Source: Dicyema japonicum
Taxonomy: Eukaryota; Dicyemida; Rhombozoa; Dicyemidae
DNA length: 64,000 bases
Assembly (NCBI GenBank): GCA_011109175.1
Contig: RDEW01000001.1
Location: 973,079 to 1,037,078, forward strand
Reading direction: 5' to 3'
Shown: positions 45,941 to 56,920 of the stretch, one piece after another
How positions within the stretch are numbered: the stretch's first letter is position 1
How the letters are laid out: each line of letters starts with the position of its first letter
Made by a program: the position numbers and the translations under genes
The notes under the pieces: model-generated
The model's input: only the letters and a program-made list of their open reading frames with translations
Told to the model about the DNA's origin: nothing
Databases searched by the model: none

Positions 45941-46583
45941 TTCTGTAGTTTTTGGAGTGTTCCATCGTGCCGTGTATTTAAGTTCCATCTCCCCACGAAT
46001 TGAGCACAATACGCCTTCATCCAATGGGTTATTTATTATCTGACTCCTAGGGGTCATATGGTCAATAATATGTCTCCTAGCAGTCATAGATTAGTATTTC
46101 AAAGATCTATTGCACTCGTCAAATAAAAGGCATCTCCCATCACCACCCTCGACACCGTAAAAATCCAGTGATGTGTTGATTAATAATTGTGTAATAATGA
46201 GGTTACTAACTACAGTGTATAGATAGAAATACCAGAGATTCAACTATTCTGACTAACAACTGCATAAAACCCTTGAAATTGTGCTGATTTTTTAACTACA
46301 AGCATTCTGGTTGAGAAGAATCCCAATATTCTAAATTCGTGAACTCCTCCATGGAAGAAATAGATCCATTTTTATCGCAAGCACTGGGCGTCGCCTGAGA
46401 CTTTGGATCAAGTGATGGCTCTTTTGAATTCCAGAGATCTTGGTAATGACCAACTAACTACACACGTGATTCCGAGACGTTCGAACCGAGATTTCATCAA
46501 GATCCAATGCTTCTCCCTAGATCTAACAAAACCACAAATAAAACATTGAACTGGATTCTCATAGTTGAACGATCACGTCCTTC
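45941..46583. other. No gene; minus-strand LINE tail inside
   Basis: 46430-46500 on the minus strand resembles the LINE tail (AATCACGTGTGTAGTTAGTT). The rest is unassigned. Confidence 0.4.
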
Positions 46584-48350
46584 GGTTAGAGCAGGGTTTC
46601 CCAAAGTGGGCGATAAGAAATTCAAAGGGGGCGTTTATGAGTAAATCGTTCATCGGGGGCGATCTTAATTTCAAGGGGGCGACAATGAATTATTCGTAAA
46701 ATTTATATCATACATTTAATTAATATAATAGAATTTCAGTATGGTGAACCTGTAATTTTAAATTGACACCAGCGTGATTTGCGGTGTATTAGTAATATTC
46801 AATAATGAAGCAAGAGACACTAAATAAAAAAATTCGTCAATATAATATTCAATATTTAAAATATGGTTTCATCGCATCTCCTAATGATGAAAGACGACCT
46901 TTCTCATTTTTTGCTCAAAGTCATTTTCTAACAAGGCTATGAAGCTTTCTAGATTAAGTCAGCATTTACGAAGGGTTCTTATATTTTATTAAAATATAGG
47001 AATATTGGCAGGAAAGAATTAATCCACGTCTCAACGGTCTTAAAGACTTTCTTTCTCAACATGATTTCGCATTTGAGCATTCTTGAACAAAATATGAAGG
47101 GACGTTTCAAAGATTTATATGAACCTAAAGTTCCAGATTGGGTATAGACCCCTTTCAGAATGTATTTGACGGTGATTCTTGTTTTCAAGAGGAACTAATT
47201 ATATTAAAAAACGATTTTGAAATTAAACCCACTTTTAAACAGCTTATTTTTGGTTACAAAAAGATATTCCTGAAAAATTTCCCATGTTATGGAAAACTTA
47301 AAATTGTTTTTTTATTGCCTTCTTTACTTTATATATGGTTGAAAGAGGCTTCAGTATTGTATCACAGCTTACCAAAGGGAGAAACCGCTCGGAAATTGTT
47401 GAATGAAGAGATTACGAATTAGGCTTTCAAACATCAACCCAAATATTGAGAAACTTGTGTCTAACTTTTTGCAACGTCATTGTCCACATTAATCTACCCA
47501 TCATTGCCGTGCCTGTTTGTTGCCGGGGGCGTCTTTCGAGATCGGTGCCTGGTTCAAAGCCATTCCCAATGGATTTCTGGGTACCTTCCTAAATGATGAA
47601 TGAGTTCATATTGAGATCTCATTGCGACTGTGATTAAAAGTCTGTGTTTCACATGTGCCGATGCGGAGACAAGATCGACTGTTTTTGCCTACTCCCTCTC
47701 TTTTGCAGGAAGAGTGCAGCCAGATTTCCCAGACACATGGCCTTGAACGAAGTCGCTAGGCGAGCTTTGGACGCTGCCGGATACCCCTCCATGCTCGAAC
47801 CTGTCGGCTTTTGCAGGCGGGATTGGAAACGGGATGACAATCTTCTCTTTTGAAGCCGGGAAACCTCTTATCTAAGACGTTACCTGCACCGACACATTTA
47901 CCTTTTGTAACCTATTTCAGAGTGCCTCTGGAGCCTGTTCTGCCGCTAAGAAGGTCGAGAAGATAAAACGGGGAAAGTACGCAGTCCTACCCAAGGATAT
48001 TTTGTTTGTCCCACTCGCCGTTGAGACGTCTGGTTTCCTTACTCATACGACGCTGGAATTCTTGAGTCGTCTAGGGAATCGGATCGCTACAAGAACAGGA
48101 GACCCTCGTGAGCGCTGCTGGTTGTTTGAGCGAATTTCGCTCGCCATCCTGAGAGGGAATATCTACGCGATTAGGGCAGCCTCTATATAACCGTCACTAT
48201 TTTCTTTAATAAAATTTTTAAAATCACATTAATTATTAAATTTTTTATTTCCAACTCGTTACCATAAACGTTTTCCCGGTGGACGATATTTTTTAAAAGT
48301 TTGTTAAAGTGGCGATGACCTGAATAAGTTTGGGAACCCCTGGGTTAAAG
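46584..48350 (+). mobile_element. hAT transposon with both ends and 8-bp target duplication
   Basis: The element spans 46592-48342. The left end is CAGGGTTTCCCAAAGTGG. The right end inverts to CAGGGGTTCCCAAACTTA. The flanking 8-mers are GGTTAGAG (46584-46591) and GGTTAAAG (48343-48350), one mismatch, as expected for an old hAT insertion. Remains of a BED-type transposase appear near 46866-46980 (FIASPNDERRPF, SNKAMKLSRLSQHLRRV). The C-terminal dimerisation region lies near 47330-47490 (RLRLSNINPNIEKLVSNFLQ across a frameshift). The middle of the transposase is deleted. A retroelement fragment (47515-48190) is nested before the right end. Confidence 0.88.
47515..48190 (+). mobile_element. Retroelement C-terminal domain, copy 3, nested in hAT
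   Basis: The longest copy of this domain. Across three frames: [64 protein letters not shown], then KYAVLPKDILFVPLAVETSG, TLEFLSRLGNRIATRTGDPR and WLFERISLAILRGNIYAIRA, then stop. A CxCG...C...C cluster at the start looks like a zinc site. The DGKRPD signature is damaged (DWKRDDN). The compact, 5'-truncated form suggests insertion as a retrotransposon into the hAT. Confidence 0.8.
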
Positions 48351-48764
48351 ATTCTGAGATGTTGAGAAAAAGTCTTTTCCAGAAGTCTATTTTCCGTATA
48401 TTTAAATGGCATTTTCTAAATCTCTTTGACCTTACTAGTATTTTTCCAGGAAATGAATAAACTCAGTCTCGTGAATCCGTAGGATATGTATGGCTCCGTG
48501 TACTCATGTAGATAGTCCCTATGATTTTCGATCTTCCATAGTCCTGAGAGGCATACAATGAAATTCAATGAGCCAAACTTCGCTGAAAATAAAAAACAAA
48601 TAAAATTCAAAACATGTAAAACTTAATTAAATTTTATCGACTTTTCTGAAGTTTTTTCATATATGTGTGAGGGTTTTTATGATCATATACGGGACACTTA
48701 GTTCAAACATAGCATAACGATATTTCTAGTTTATTTTTGAATTATTTTTTTTAATTTTGTAATG
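48351..48764. other. No gene recognised
   Basis: The minus-strand open frame at 48416-48610 has no known domain. AT-rich otherwise. Confidence 0.35.
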
Positions 48765-48935
48765 GTCGGAACCTGGTTTGAAACGCTAAATGTGTTGATA
48801 CATACTCTACGAAAAATTTGATCGTTTCACTCTCGGATTCAGGTCATGCTTCTAAGAAAGCCGAGGAACAGAAGAGTAGGAAGTACATAAGCATTTCTGA
48901 GAATCACTTGTTTGTCGCACATCACAAACAGACGA
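48765..48935 (+). mobile_element. Retroelement C-terminal domain, copy 4 (diverged)
   Basis: GRNLVWNAKCVDTYSTKNL-like sequence (Trp is a stop here), then DSGHASKKAEEQKSRKYISI and ENHLFVAHH. It aligns with 45667-45800 and belongs to that lineage. Confidence 0.55.
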
Positions 48936-48954
48936 TCTAGTCCGTCAGATCGGA

Positions 48955-49485
48955 TCATGTGCCAAAGAGTCATCAAGGACCATGTGAGACTTGATAGCCA
49001 TTGTCAGAGAAAACAGCAAGGCCATACCGAGCCAACAATAGGCTATGCATGTGCTGCGTGGGAATCTAACCTGGCGGCAACGAACCTANTCATGTGCCAA
49101 AGAGTCATCAAGGACCATGTGAGACTTGATAGCCATTGTCAGAGAAAACAGCAAGGCCATACCGAGCCAACAATAGGCTATGCATTTGCTGCGTGGGAAT
49201 CTAACCTGGCGGCAACGAACCTAATGAAAATTCAAGAGATCCAGTCAAAAGCAATCAATTTACTGGAAAAGTATACGGATAGAGAAATTATCACGAGAAC
49301 AGTTTAGTCTATCCTAGAGGCAACTGGAGGTGATTTCAGAAGAGAAGAAAATAAAAGACCCCCGTCCGTATAGAAAGTGTGTGGGGTCACGATCGGAACA
49401 TCGAGAAAAAATGGTCCGATTTTTGAGAGATGCAAGGATCACCTGAAAATTAGTTAGTGGTTAATTTGAAAACACCAGCTGTACA
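48955..49485 (+). mobile_element. LINE C-terminus and 3' end, with N-joined duplication
   Basis: GYACAAWESNLAATNLMKIQ, then EIQSKAINLLEKYTDREI is the line after a Jockey-type RT. Then SILEATG, ENKRPPSV, and the 3' end GACCCCCGTCCGTATAGAAA, GAGATGCAAGGATCACCTGA and TTAGTTAGTGG. 48955-49088 and 49090-49223 are the same 134 bp on both sides of the N at 49089. Without the duplicate, the frame is simpler. Confidence 0.75.
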
Positions 49486-49654
49486 GGATTCTTGACCCCT
49501 CCAGACTCTTTTTCTTACTTGTCGGTCTGGGATCACTCAGTTAGTTGAGAATTTTTTTTTCTCTCTTTGACTCTGATCCTGGGGTAATAATAATTCTTTT
49601 ATTTACCCTAAACATTTGCAAATGATACTTTGGTCTCTCAATCTCCAAGCTTAT

Positions 49655-51450
49655 AAAGGTTGAATAACTTGATAGATATTACAAACTATGCGTTTTCCTG
49701 AAGCTTAAGCGCCTTCTCAGCAGAAGCTAACGCCAATTGATGGCGACTGCACCTCTTCTAGCATGAAATGGGTGGACTGCCAATATTATTGTTATTTTTG
49801 TGTGTGCCATGTAAGTTTCAAGACTTGTTGATACACAATTTTGCCCTTAAGCCTAAAAGCTATAATTTGCAAGTCAACATCATTGTGATCCCCTCCTGAA
49901 AATACAAGGAAGATGTCAAAGTTTGCTAAAAAATATTCGCCTTTGAGTTTAGAGCTCCCGGAAATTCAGATTTGGCAGAAGCTGTCTTTCCAAAAGTTGA
50001 ATTTATTAAGAAATAACCATGTTTATGATTTTCCTGTTAATAGTAAACTGGAAGAGGACTTATTCGGATCGCTTCCGAATCTTCAATATAAGCTTCTTCA
50101 GGGTGACCCATCGTCAAGTATATAAGGGACATCTAAACGTGTCACACTACATTATCGAACGGTAAAANNNNNNNNNNNNNNNNNNNNNNNNNNNNNNNNN
50201 NNNNNNNNNNNNNNNNNNNNNNNNNNNNNNNNNNNNNNNNNNNNNNNNNNNNNNNNNNNNNNNNNNNNNNNNNNNNNNNNNNNNNNNNNNNNNNNNNNNN
50301 NNNNNNNNNNNNNNNNNNNNNNNNNNNNNNNNNNNNNNNNNNNNNNNNNNNNNNNNNNNNNNNNNNNNNNNNNNNNNNNNNNNNNNNNNNNNNNNNNNNN
50401 NNNNNNNNNNNNNNNNNNNNNNNNNNNNNNNNNNNNNNNNNNNNNNNNNNNNNNNNNNNNNNNNNNNNNNNNNNNNNNNNNNNNNNNNNNNNNNNNNNNN
50501 NNNNNNNNNNNNNNNNNNNTAACGCCAATTGATGGCGACTGCATCTCGTCTAGCATGAAATGGGTGGACTGCCAATATTATTGTCGTCTTTGTGTGTGTA
50601 ATTTTCAAGACTTGTTGATATACCATTTTGCCTTAAAGCCTAAACGCTACAATTTGTGAGTCAACTTCACTGTGATTTCCTGTTGAAAATACAAGGAAGA
50701 CATGTTAAGGTTTGCCGGGAAATAGTCGTCCTTGTGTTTAGAACTTCTGGAATTTAAGATTTGGCGGAAGCTTTCCTTCCTAAACGTAGAATTCAATAAG
50801 CAAAGTACCATGTTTATGATTCCTCCGTTTAATGGTAAACTAGAAAAGGAATTATTCGGATCGCTTCCGGAACTTCAATATAAACTTCTTCAAGATGACC
50901 CATCTTCAAATATATCAGGGACATCTACACGTATCACGTCACAATATCGAACGGTAAAAAAGCTATATNNNNTAAACGCTACAATTTGTGAGTCAACTTC
51001 ATTGTGATCTCCTGTTGAAAATACAAGGAAGACATGTTAAGGTTTGCCGGGAAATAGTCGTCCTTGAGTTTAGAACTTCCGGAATTTAAGATTTGGCGGA
51101 ACCTTTTTTTCCTAAACGTAGAATTCAATAAGCAAAGTACCATGTTTATGATTCCCCCGTTTAATGGTAAACTGGAAGAGGACTTATTCGGATCGCTTCC
51201 GGAACTTCAATATAAGCTTCTTCAAGATGACCCATATTCAAGTATATCAGGGATATCTACACGTATCACGTCACAATATCGAACGGTAAAAAAGCTATAT
51301 ACGACGATTGATCAATTATTTCTTGTAATCCACTAAACGACGTTTTCCGATCTTCCAAGTCATGCAGGAATATCCCCAAGTTGAATTCTATTTTATGACT
51401 GTGCTCACTTCTTATCTGAAAATAAACTAAAACTCTAATATTTTCCAATT
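49655..51450 (+). other. Three tandem copies of an unknown gene-like unit
   Basis: Copies lie at ~49655-50167, 50520-50968 and 50973-51450, split by a 352-N gap and an NNNN. The coding-like core is in frame at 49913-50125, 50732-50968 and 51064-51336. It reads LELPEFKIWRKLSF..., KLEEDLFGSLPELQYKLLQ, DDPSSSISGTSTRITSQYRT, VKKLYTTIDQLFLVIH. Copy 1 opens MSKFAKKYSPLSLELPEI without a stop. Copies 2 and 3 carry TAG at the same place (codon 8 of the aligned start). I recognise no family. The core may be one exon of a gene whose other exons are joined by micro-introns. Copies 2 and 3 are so alike that part of the repetition may be assembly error. Confidence 0.5.
50168..50519. other. Assembly gap of 352 N
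   Basis: It separates copies 1 and 2 of the tandem unit. Minus-strand frames crossing it are meaningless. Confidence 0.98.
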
Positions 51451-52828
51451 TAAATTCTTAATATCTCCGTATTTGAAAATTCCAACCGCTCTTAATTTAT
51501 GCTTCGATAAAAGTGGCGTTTTCGTTTATAAAAGTAGTACTCATACTCTCTCATTCTATCAGTGAGTGACAAAACCGACCTCAATTTACAATTTATTAAC
51601 ATAGAGAGACTCACAGTGACTTTTAGAGTCACATACTGCTCTGTCATAATCTTAGAATTGGCAATATATTATCCCCCGCTGTTGTAGACACTAGTTTGTT
51701 CCAAAAGAAACTCGTTTATAGAGATCTTTGAGTTTCTCTTTATTATGTAGGAATATATAATCATGGCCTAAAGTCTTGTACCCCTTATATTTGGCTCTGG
51801 CTTTTTACTTGTTCGCAACAGAGTTCTCTAAAGTATTATCAACTAAAGCCATTAGAAGCCTTGTAATTAACAAGCGTCTGGGACTCACTCTACCGATTTT
51901 GACGGTAGAGAAAATTTTTTACTGGGGGGAATTCATTTCCACTTGGCGCGCCTACGTTGTGGTCACCACGTGGATTTTAGTTTGTATCTGTACAGGATTG
52001 GACAATCGTCCTTTCCACTATACCTATCATGCTTAGTTGACGACCAAAAGACAGACCCAACTCGAGTTCTTTAGAAGACAAGTCACTTCTCTTGTCCGAT
52101 CCAACTCCGATTGCACCATCTACTATTATTTTTTGTTTTTAAAAACAAAAATTAATTAGTTGTCAAATGAGCCCTGGAGTCTGCTGACTACCCTTTTATA
52201 CATGAACCTGTTGGCCTGGACAGAGGAGACGGAAAACCGCCAGACGGAAATACAACCTTTCCACTTGAGCGGGAAAAGTCATTGGTATGAGATGTTAAGT
52301 GCATTGACCTCTGTAGACACACTGTGTACCGTAATAAAGCAATGAAAACAAATGGGAAAAATACGAAGCGCTGTACGATGAATTCACGTTCTGCCCCATC
52401 GTAGTTGAGACAACAGAGAGAAATCGCTTCGTTTCCTAAAGAAACTGGGACGTCTAGCTACACAAAAAAGCCACGACGCATGTGAGACGCGGTGACTCCT
52501 CAAGCTGATCTCTGTTGCAATCGTTCGAAGAAAAGCAACGTCGATTATTTTTGTGGGGATCATTTTTTAATTATTTTTGTATTTTTTGTAAAAATAAATC
52601 TATATTTATTAAAAAAATCTTTAAAATAACTCCAAATAAATTACTAATTAAATTATCATAGTTTATACAAATAACACGATAGTTTGATTAGTATTATTTA
52701 CAATTGACTCAAATACTGGATATTAGTTGAGTTTTCGGTCGAAAGCTTTAAGAAGCACACTCATGCAAGTAACCCACTAAGCCGTGGTCTTTAAGATTTG
52801 ACAGAAAACCAAGTTCTATTCCAAGTTT
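51451..52828. other. Unassigned, possible small membrane protein frame
   Basis: The frame 51776-52036 (+, 86 codons) has two hydrophobic stretches (YPLYLALAFYLFA and AYVVVTTWILVCI). A second frame at 52160-52345 lies beyond two stops. No family recognised. 52550-52750 is AT-rich and precedes the POU gene. Confidence 0.3.
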
Positions 52829-53911
52829 ATGTCGATTTTACGTAGTTTCGTAACTTTGCGTATATTTCAGTGTAATTTCCCGTTCAATTGTCACATGTAT
52901 TATTATAATGACGAGCTACAAAACCATCTCGAAAATTATCCCGTGAATGAGTATTGGGAATACTACTTGGATTATTCCCCCGAAACCCAGATTATTCCCT
53001 GTAAATGCTCTCAATGTAAACTTAATGACCCTTTTAATGCAATTTACTCTCAGAACTCATATGATTACTTGAATTACAACCCTGGTTTTAATGTCAACTC
53101 AAATGAACTTTATTACCAACAAGAAACCGACAATTTCGGCANTATCGAAAATTATACGACTCCCTTGAATGAGCATTGGGAAAACTACTTGGATAATTCC
53201 CCCGAAACCCAGATTATTCCCTGTAATTGCTCTCAATATAAATTTAATGACTTCTTTAATGCAGTTTACTCTCAGAACTCATATGATTACTTGAACTACA
53301 ACCCTTTGTTTAATTTCAACACGCATGAACTTCATTACCAACAAGAAACTGACAGTTTCGCCACACAGGATAGTAATGGTTCAGTCTCGAGTTGCGCCTT
53401 TCAATCAATCGGATCACTATTCCAGGATGACAATCGTTATGAAATAGAAAATCCACAGTCAGATATTTATGATTTTGCCATAAATTTTAAGAAAGAACGT
53501 GAAAAACTAGGCTATTCACAATCAAAAATCGCCATGTTAAGTGAGAAGAATGGGTACCCAATTAGTCAATCGACGATTTCTAGGTTTGAGTGTGGAAAAA
53601 AAACCTTTATATACATGAACAAACTCAGGGATATTTTTTCTAATATTTTGCAACTACTAATGAGGGATGGTCCCTCTAAAACAAAGATTAAGTCGTCCAA
53701 GTATATAGTCCTCAGGAGAAGGAAATTTTTTCACCGAGATATCAAAGAGACGTTAGAGAACATGTTTAGTAAGAACATTTATCCTTCAAAATTGAAGATT
53801 CGAGAAGTTGCGAGAACCTTTAGTTTTCCGGAGCATAGTGTAAAAACGTGGTTCAGTAGAAGAAGGTTTAAAATGAAAAAATTTAATAAAAGACTAAATT
53901 TAATTTTGTAA
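52829..53911 (+). CDS. Divergent POU-homeodomain transcription factor
   Basis: One open frame of 360 codons. The N-terminal half is rich in Asn, Tyr and Gln and holds two ~65-residue repeats (about 37-104 and 107-175) on either side of the N at 53142 (residue 105). The POU-specific domain is at ~210-280: IYDFAINFKKEREKLGYSQS, then SQSTISRFE at 246-254, matching the family's SQTTICRFE. A short linker leads to the homeodomain at ~294-353, with ETLENMFSKN, KIREVARTFSF and VKTWFSRRRFKMKK. Position 50, Cys in nearly all POU factors, is Ser343, and position 51, an almost invariant Asn contacting adenine, is Arg344. These changes suggest altered DNA recognition. No micro-intron was needed. The true start may be a later Met (residue 23). 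It stands alone, with no close neighbour gene. Confidence 0.88.
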   Translation: MSILRSFVTLRIFQCNFPFNCHMYYYNDELQNHLENYPVNEYWEYYLDYSPETQIIPCKCSQCKLNDPFNAIYSQNSYDYLNYNPGFNVNSNELYYQQETDNFGXIENYTTPLNEHWENYLDNSPETQIIPCNCSQYKFNDFFNAVYSQNSYDYLNYNPLFNFNTHELHYQQETDSFATQDSNGSVSSCAFQSIGSLFQDDNRYEIENPQSDIYDFAINFKKEREKLGYSQSKIAMLSEKNGYPISQSTISRFECGKKTFIYMNKLRDIFSNILQLLMRDGPSKTKIKSSKYIVLRRRKFFHRDIKETLENMFSKNIYPSKLKIREVARTFSFPEHSVKTWFSRRRFKMKKFNKRLNLIL

Positions 53912-55195
53912 TTTTTTGTAAATTAAATAAGTTTTATTTGACCCATTAAAAATTTGAGTTGTTTATGCAAATACACGTCGTTCTGGTCAATTTGATTAGA
54001 TACACTCTTGCTTTTATGTTTCGATGATTTGGTAACCAACGGCATAAAATAGGAGATAATATAAGACCAGTTAGGTAAGTGATTAATTGGCCTGAAGGTA
54101 GGGGTCGTTACGTACTCGTATCGTTTCTTCTTCTAGCTTCGGGAGACGGTAATAGACTTGGGAGACGTTGGAAATACGATGTTCTGAACAAGGGAACATA
54201 CAAGAAGAATACACACTCAAATTTCGTTTAGCCTAAAATTGATAGAACTCAGAGGACTATCAGTCAGAATCTGCACATAATCTATATACTTATTTAAGCT
54301 TAAATGTTGTATATGTGTGCCACCATAACTCGCGGATATATGGACGGATTTTAATTTAAAAAAAGTTTCGAACAAATAAAAACATTGTCGAAAAAGTGAG
54401 TAAACCAGATATAAAGAATGATCGATCATCATCCTGTCAAGTGGCATGACTCCAATGCTAATTTCAAAATCTTTTCATTATAATAATTTCAGTGAACTAA
54501 TACAAGATCCTAGAGATTCCGGAGATATGTGACAATGGTAGACAGCCAATGTGGGTAAAACAATCTAATCTTGATTTTTAAACTAATAATTTAAACACTT
54601 CTTACAAATGCAATAATAAAATACTTATTTCAAGTCTCCTAAACACTTTAAATAAAGATAAGACACCTGAGTTGTCGTGTCACATATATACATACAACAT
54701 TGAGCTTTAATAAGTATAAAGTCCGGGCTGTGGAGGTCCTAGAAAAAACTAGCGTCGTTTGTCAAATAATCGAATCTTTAAGCAGGCCCTCGGCAGCAGC
54801 TAGTATTGCATAAATGCAAAAATTAAAACTAATTATGTTCTAATTGGCTGGCTCATCCAAGATTCGATTCAAACCTTAGTATATCCCTGTCTAATTCTTT
54901 ACTTGCTCTGAGTTCAAAAAGGATATTTTTAATTTAAACACCACGACCACCAAGAAAGATATGTTAAGCGTACTTATTAAGTGATCCTAAAATTCAACAT
55001 CTCCCAAAATCTTCTTGAATGTTCTGCCAGTGTCCTCCGAAAGTGAATTTCTTTATGCACGATCGAAATTCCTCTGCATAAGCAACCTTTGCTCCGAATG
55101 GGTTTCTTACTTCATTGTAAAGACGTAAGAATCAAAGCGGTAGTTCGAATTGGATCCAGCCAGATTTATCGAAAAAAATGTTGAGTGTTTTTCAA
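53912..55195. other. Unassigned downstream region
   Basis: The minus-strand frame 54217-54447 (76 codons, FFKLKSVHISASYGGTHIQH, YIDYVQILTDSPLSSINFRL) looks coding but I cannot name it. Other sequence is AT-rich. Confidence 0.3.
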
Positions 55196-55199
55196 CGGC

Positions 55200-56160
55200 A
55201 GTGCTCAGCTCTCGTCAAAAGCTCTTACGAAGTTCATTTCCGTAAAACAAGTGTTATTCCGTATAAAAAAAGAAGTCATGTCAGGTGAAAATTCCTGAGG
55301 AAGAATACAGTGGTAGTCCAGGATTTTTAAATTCAATGTGGTTAGTCGAACGAATACATTTTTCTCTTCTAGGAGAGTTGAAATATTACTGCCATATAGA
55401 GGAGAGCCGAAAAAATTGCGTTTTCGAGTCGGATGACCGAGACATTTTGGAGATAAGTAGAAATCGTAGCCACTGCATAGTAACGTTGTTCTCTCCGTAA
55501 GCACCGTTAATGATATTACATTTATACGGAATCGGTTCTAACCCAAATGTTGCAAGTGCAGAGATGGCGGACTCGACCTCTTCGATCACAATTTCCCAAT
55601 TCCCTTCGACGGTCGCATTATCCAAATATAATAAGTTCTGTGGAGTTCCGATTGCTGATGCTGCACAATCGATGTCAAAGGCAGAGAGCGGACTGAAAGG
55701 AAAGTTCCGGATTGAGTTGATTACTGCCTCGCATCCATGAGGAATCCCAACCTAAGTTGAGTAGGGCTCAGTGAGGCTTATATTCTTGCTTGGTGCTCTG
55801 AATCTTTACCGTCAGTCGCCTAAATACGTTTCCTATAGCAATGGGTCTTAACCCATCAAAAGACTTTCTGAAGACGATCAGTTAAATGCGAAAAGGGGTC
55901 CTCTAGCATAGTCGGTGATATCATCCCGAAGAATGCGGCCTGTGTGGGTCTTTAATAAGGAAGCTCCTCACATCGGCAGTTGTGACAGAAGCAAGGTCTT
56001 TCATATGGCTCAACGTAGGACGTCCAGACCAGCACTGCTGCTTCCTGGAATGATAAAATATCAAATCCTGGATGATGATGGCGAATGATCACCGATCGAA
56101 AGACTTTCCAATGAAGTCTCCAGGTTAACAGTTTCGTATTTAGAGGCATTTCTCTTTTTT
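55200..56160 (-). mobile_element. Reverse transcriptase of C-terminal-domain retroelement
   Basis: Read on the minus strand across frames: GLRPIAIGNVFRRLTVKI (near 55860-55800), a LGWGFLMDARQ-like line (near 55760-55725), VEGNWEIVIEEVESAISALA and TFGLEPIPYKCNIIN (55600-55515), then LGHPTRKRNFFGSPLYGSNI (55450-55385). This order (GxRPIAVGNxxRRL, LGVGxxxGCEA, DFxxVxxxLxxLGLxLNxxKCEII, LGxPI) matches the RT that, from memory, precedes the C-terminal domain seen at 28283 and 47515. The catalytic YxDD is damaged. Dead copy. Confidence 0.7.
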
Positions 56161-56289
56161 AAGCCTTTTCACGAGAGCCATAGTATTTATAGCTCCGCAT
56201 AGGCAGGACACACACTTTACTTAAGTAAATAACAGTTAATTTTAACTAATCGTAGAACCAAGGAATGATCTTCACTTCTTTTTTTCTTT

Positions 56290-56475
56290 TTCTTGTGTGA
56301 GTGTCTTTTCTAGACAATCCAGTCCGCAGTGAGTATCCACTGATGACGGCGTCACTCGTCAAACCTTTTCTGCATCGTGATCCGTGGAACTTTCCATCAG
56401 GTGAACAACAGCGAGAATCGAACCCGTAACCTAAGCCACCTTAGCACGACACCTAACCACTATGCCACCCGGCAT
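56290..56475 (-). repeat. tRNA-derived SINE
   Basis: On the minus strand it begins GCCGGGTGGCATAGTGGTTA with a good A box (TGGCATAGTGG). About 45 nt later comes the B box GGGTTCGATTC. A body follows with GTTCCACGGATCACGATGC and TTGACGAGTGACGCCGTCA, ending in an A-rich stretch (AAGAAAAAGAAAAAAAGAAG). The head looks like a tRNA by its two internal promoter boxes, but I cannot fold it into a clean tRNA. The body recurs at 30780-30880 and 31070-31170. It inserted into a LINE on the same strand. Confidence 0.75.
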
Positions 56476-56920
56476 TTTTCTTGATGATTGAATTGAGGTT
56501 CCCTTCTTTCAACTCGGTTGGAAGTGATCCAGTACAAAAGATGCAAAGTATAGAAGGCACATCAGGCATCTTGAGTATTTTCACCGACTACCCTGATGAT
56601 TAGCTTTAAAGACAGGAGGCACCTTGGTATCCTGAGTGGGATAACCATCTCCGACACAAGCCAATTCAAACGGCGAGGCCATTCAATTGAGTTTGATAGT
56701 TTTAGGACAGGTACAGATGAGGGCTACCTGCTGTCATTCCTAAGGCATGAAGGGCATGACCAATTTGGAGATTTAGTGCTGTTCTTCTTGTTAGCTTATA
56801 GCGCCCAAGGTGTCCAAAATATGGGCAACGGGAACGTTGAATACCGAATTTCTTCATCAAGATTCTTGCATGAACTGCATTATACTTTCATCAAGATTTC
56901 TTGCATGAATTTCTGAAAGC
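56476..56920 (-). mobile_element. LINE RT finger fragment
   Basis: The minus strand near 56590-56495 reads VPSILCIFCTGSLPTELKEG and NLNSII, like the SxILxxCFxxGxxPxEWKxANVxPI line of non-LTR reverse transcriptases. The SINE interrupts it. The plus-strand frame 56596-56916 is probably a shadow. Confidence 0.45.

Noticed and set aside
56596-56916. 106-codon plus-strand frame as a gene
   Set aside because: The minus strand of its left end reads as a LINE reverse-transcriptase finger next to a SINE, so it is most likely a shadow.
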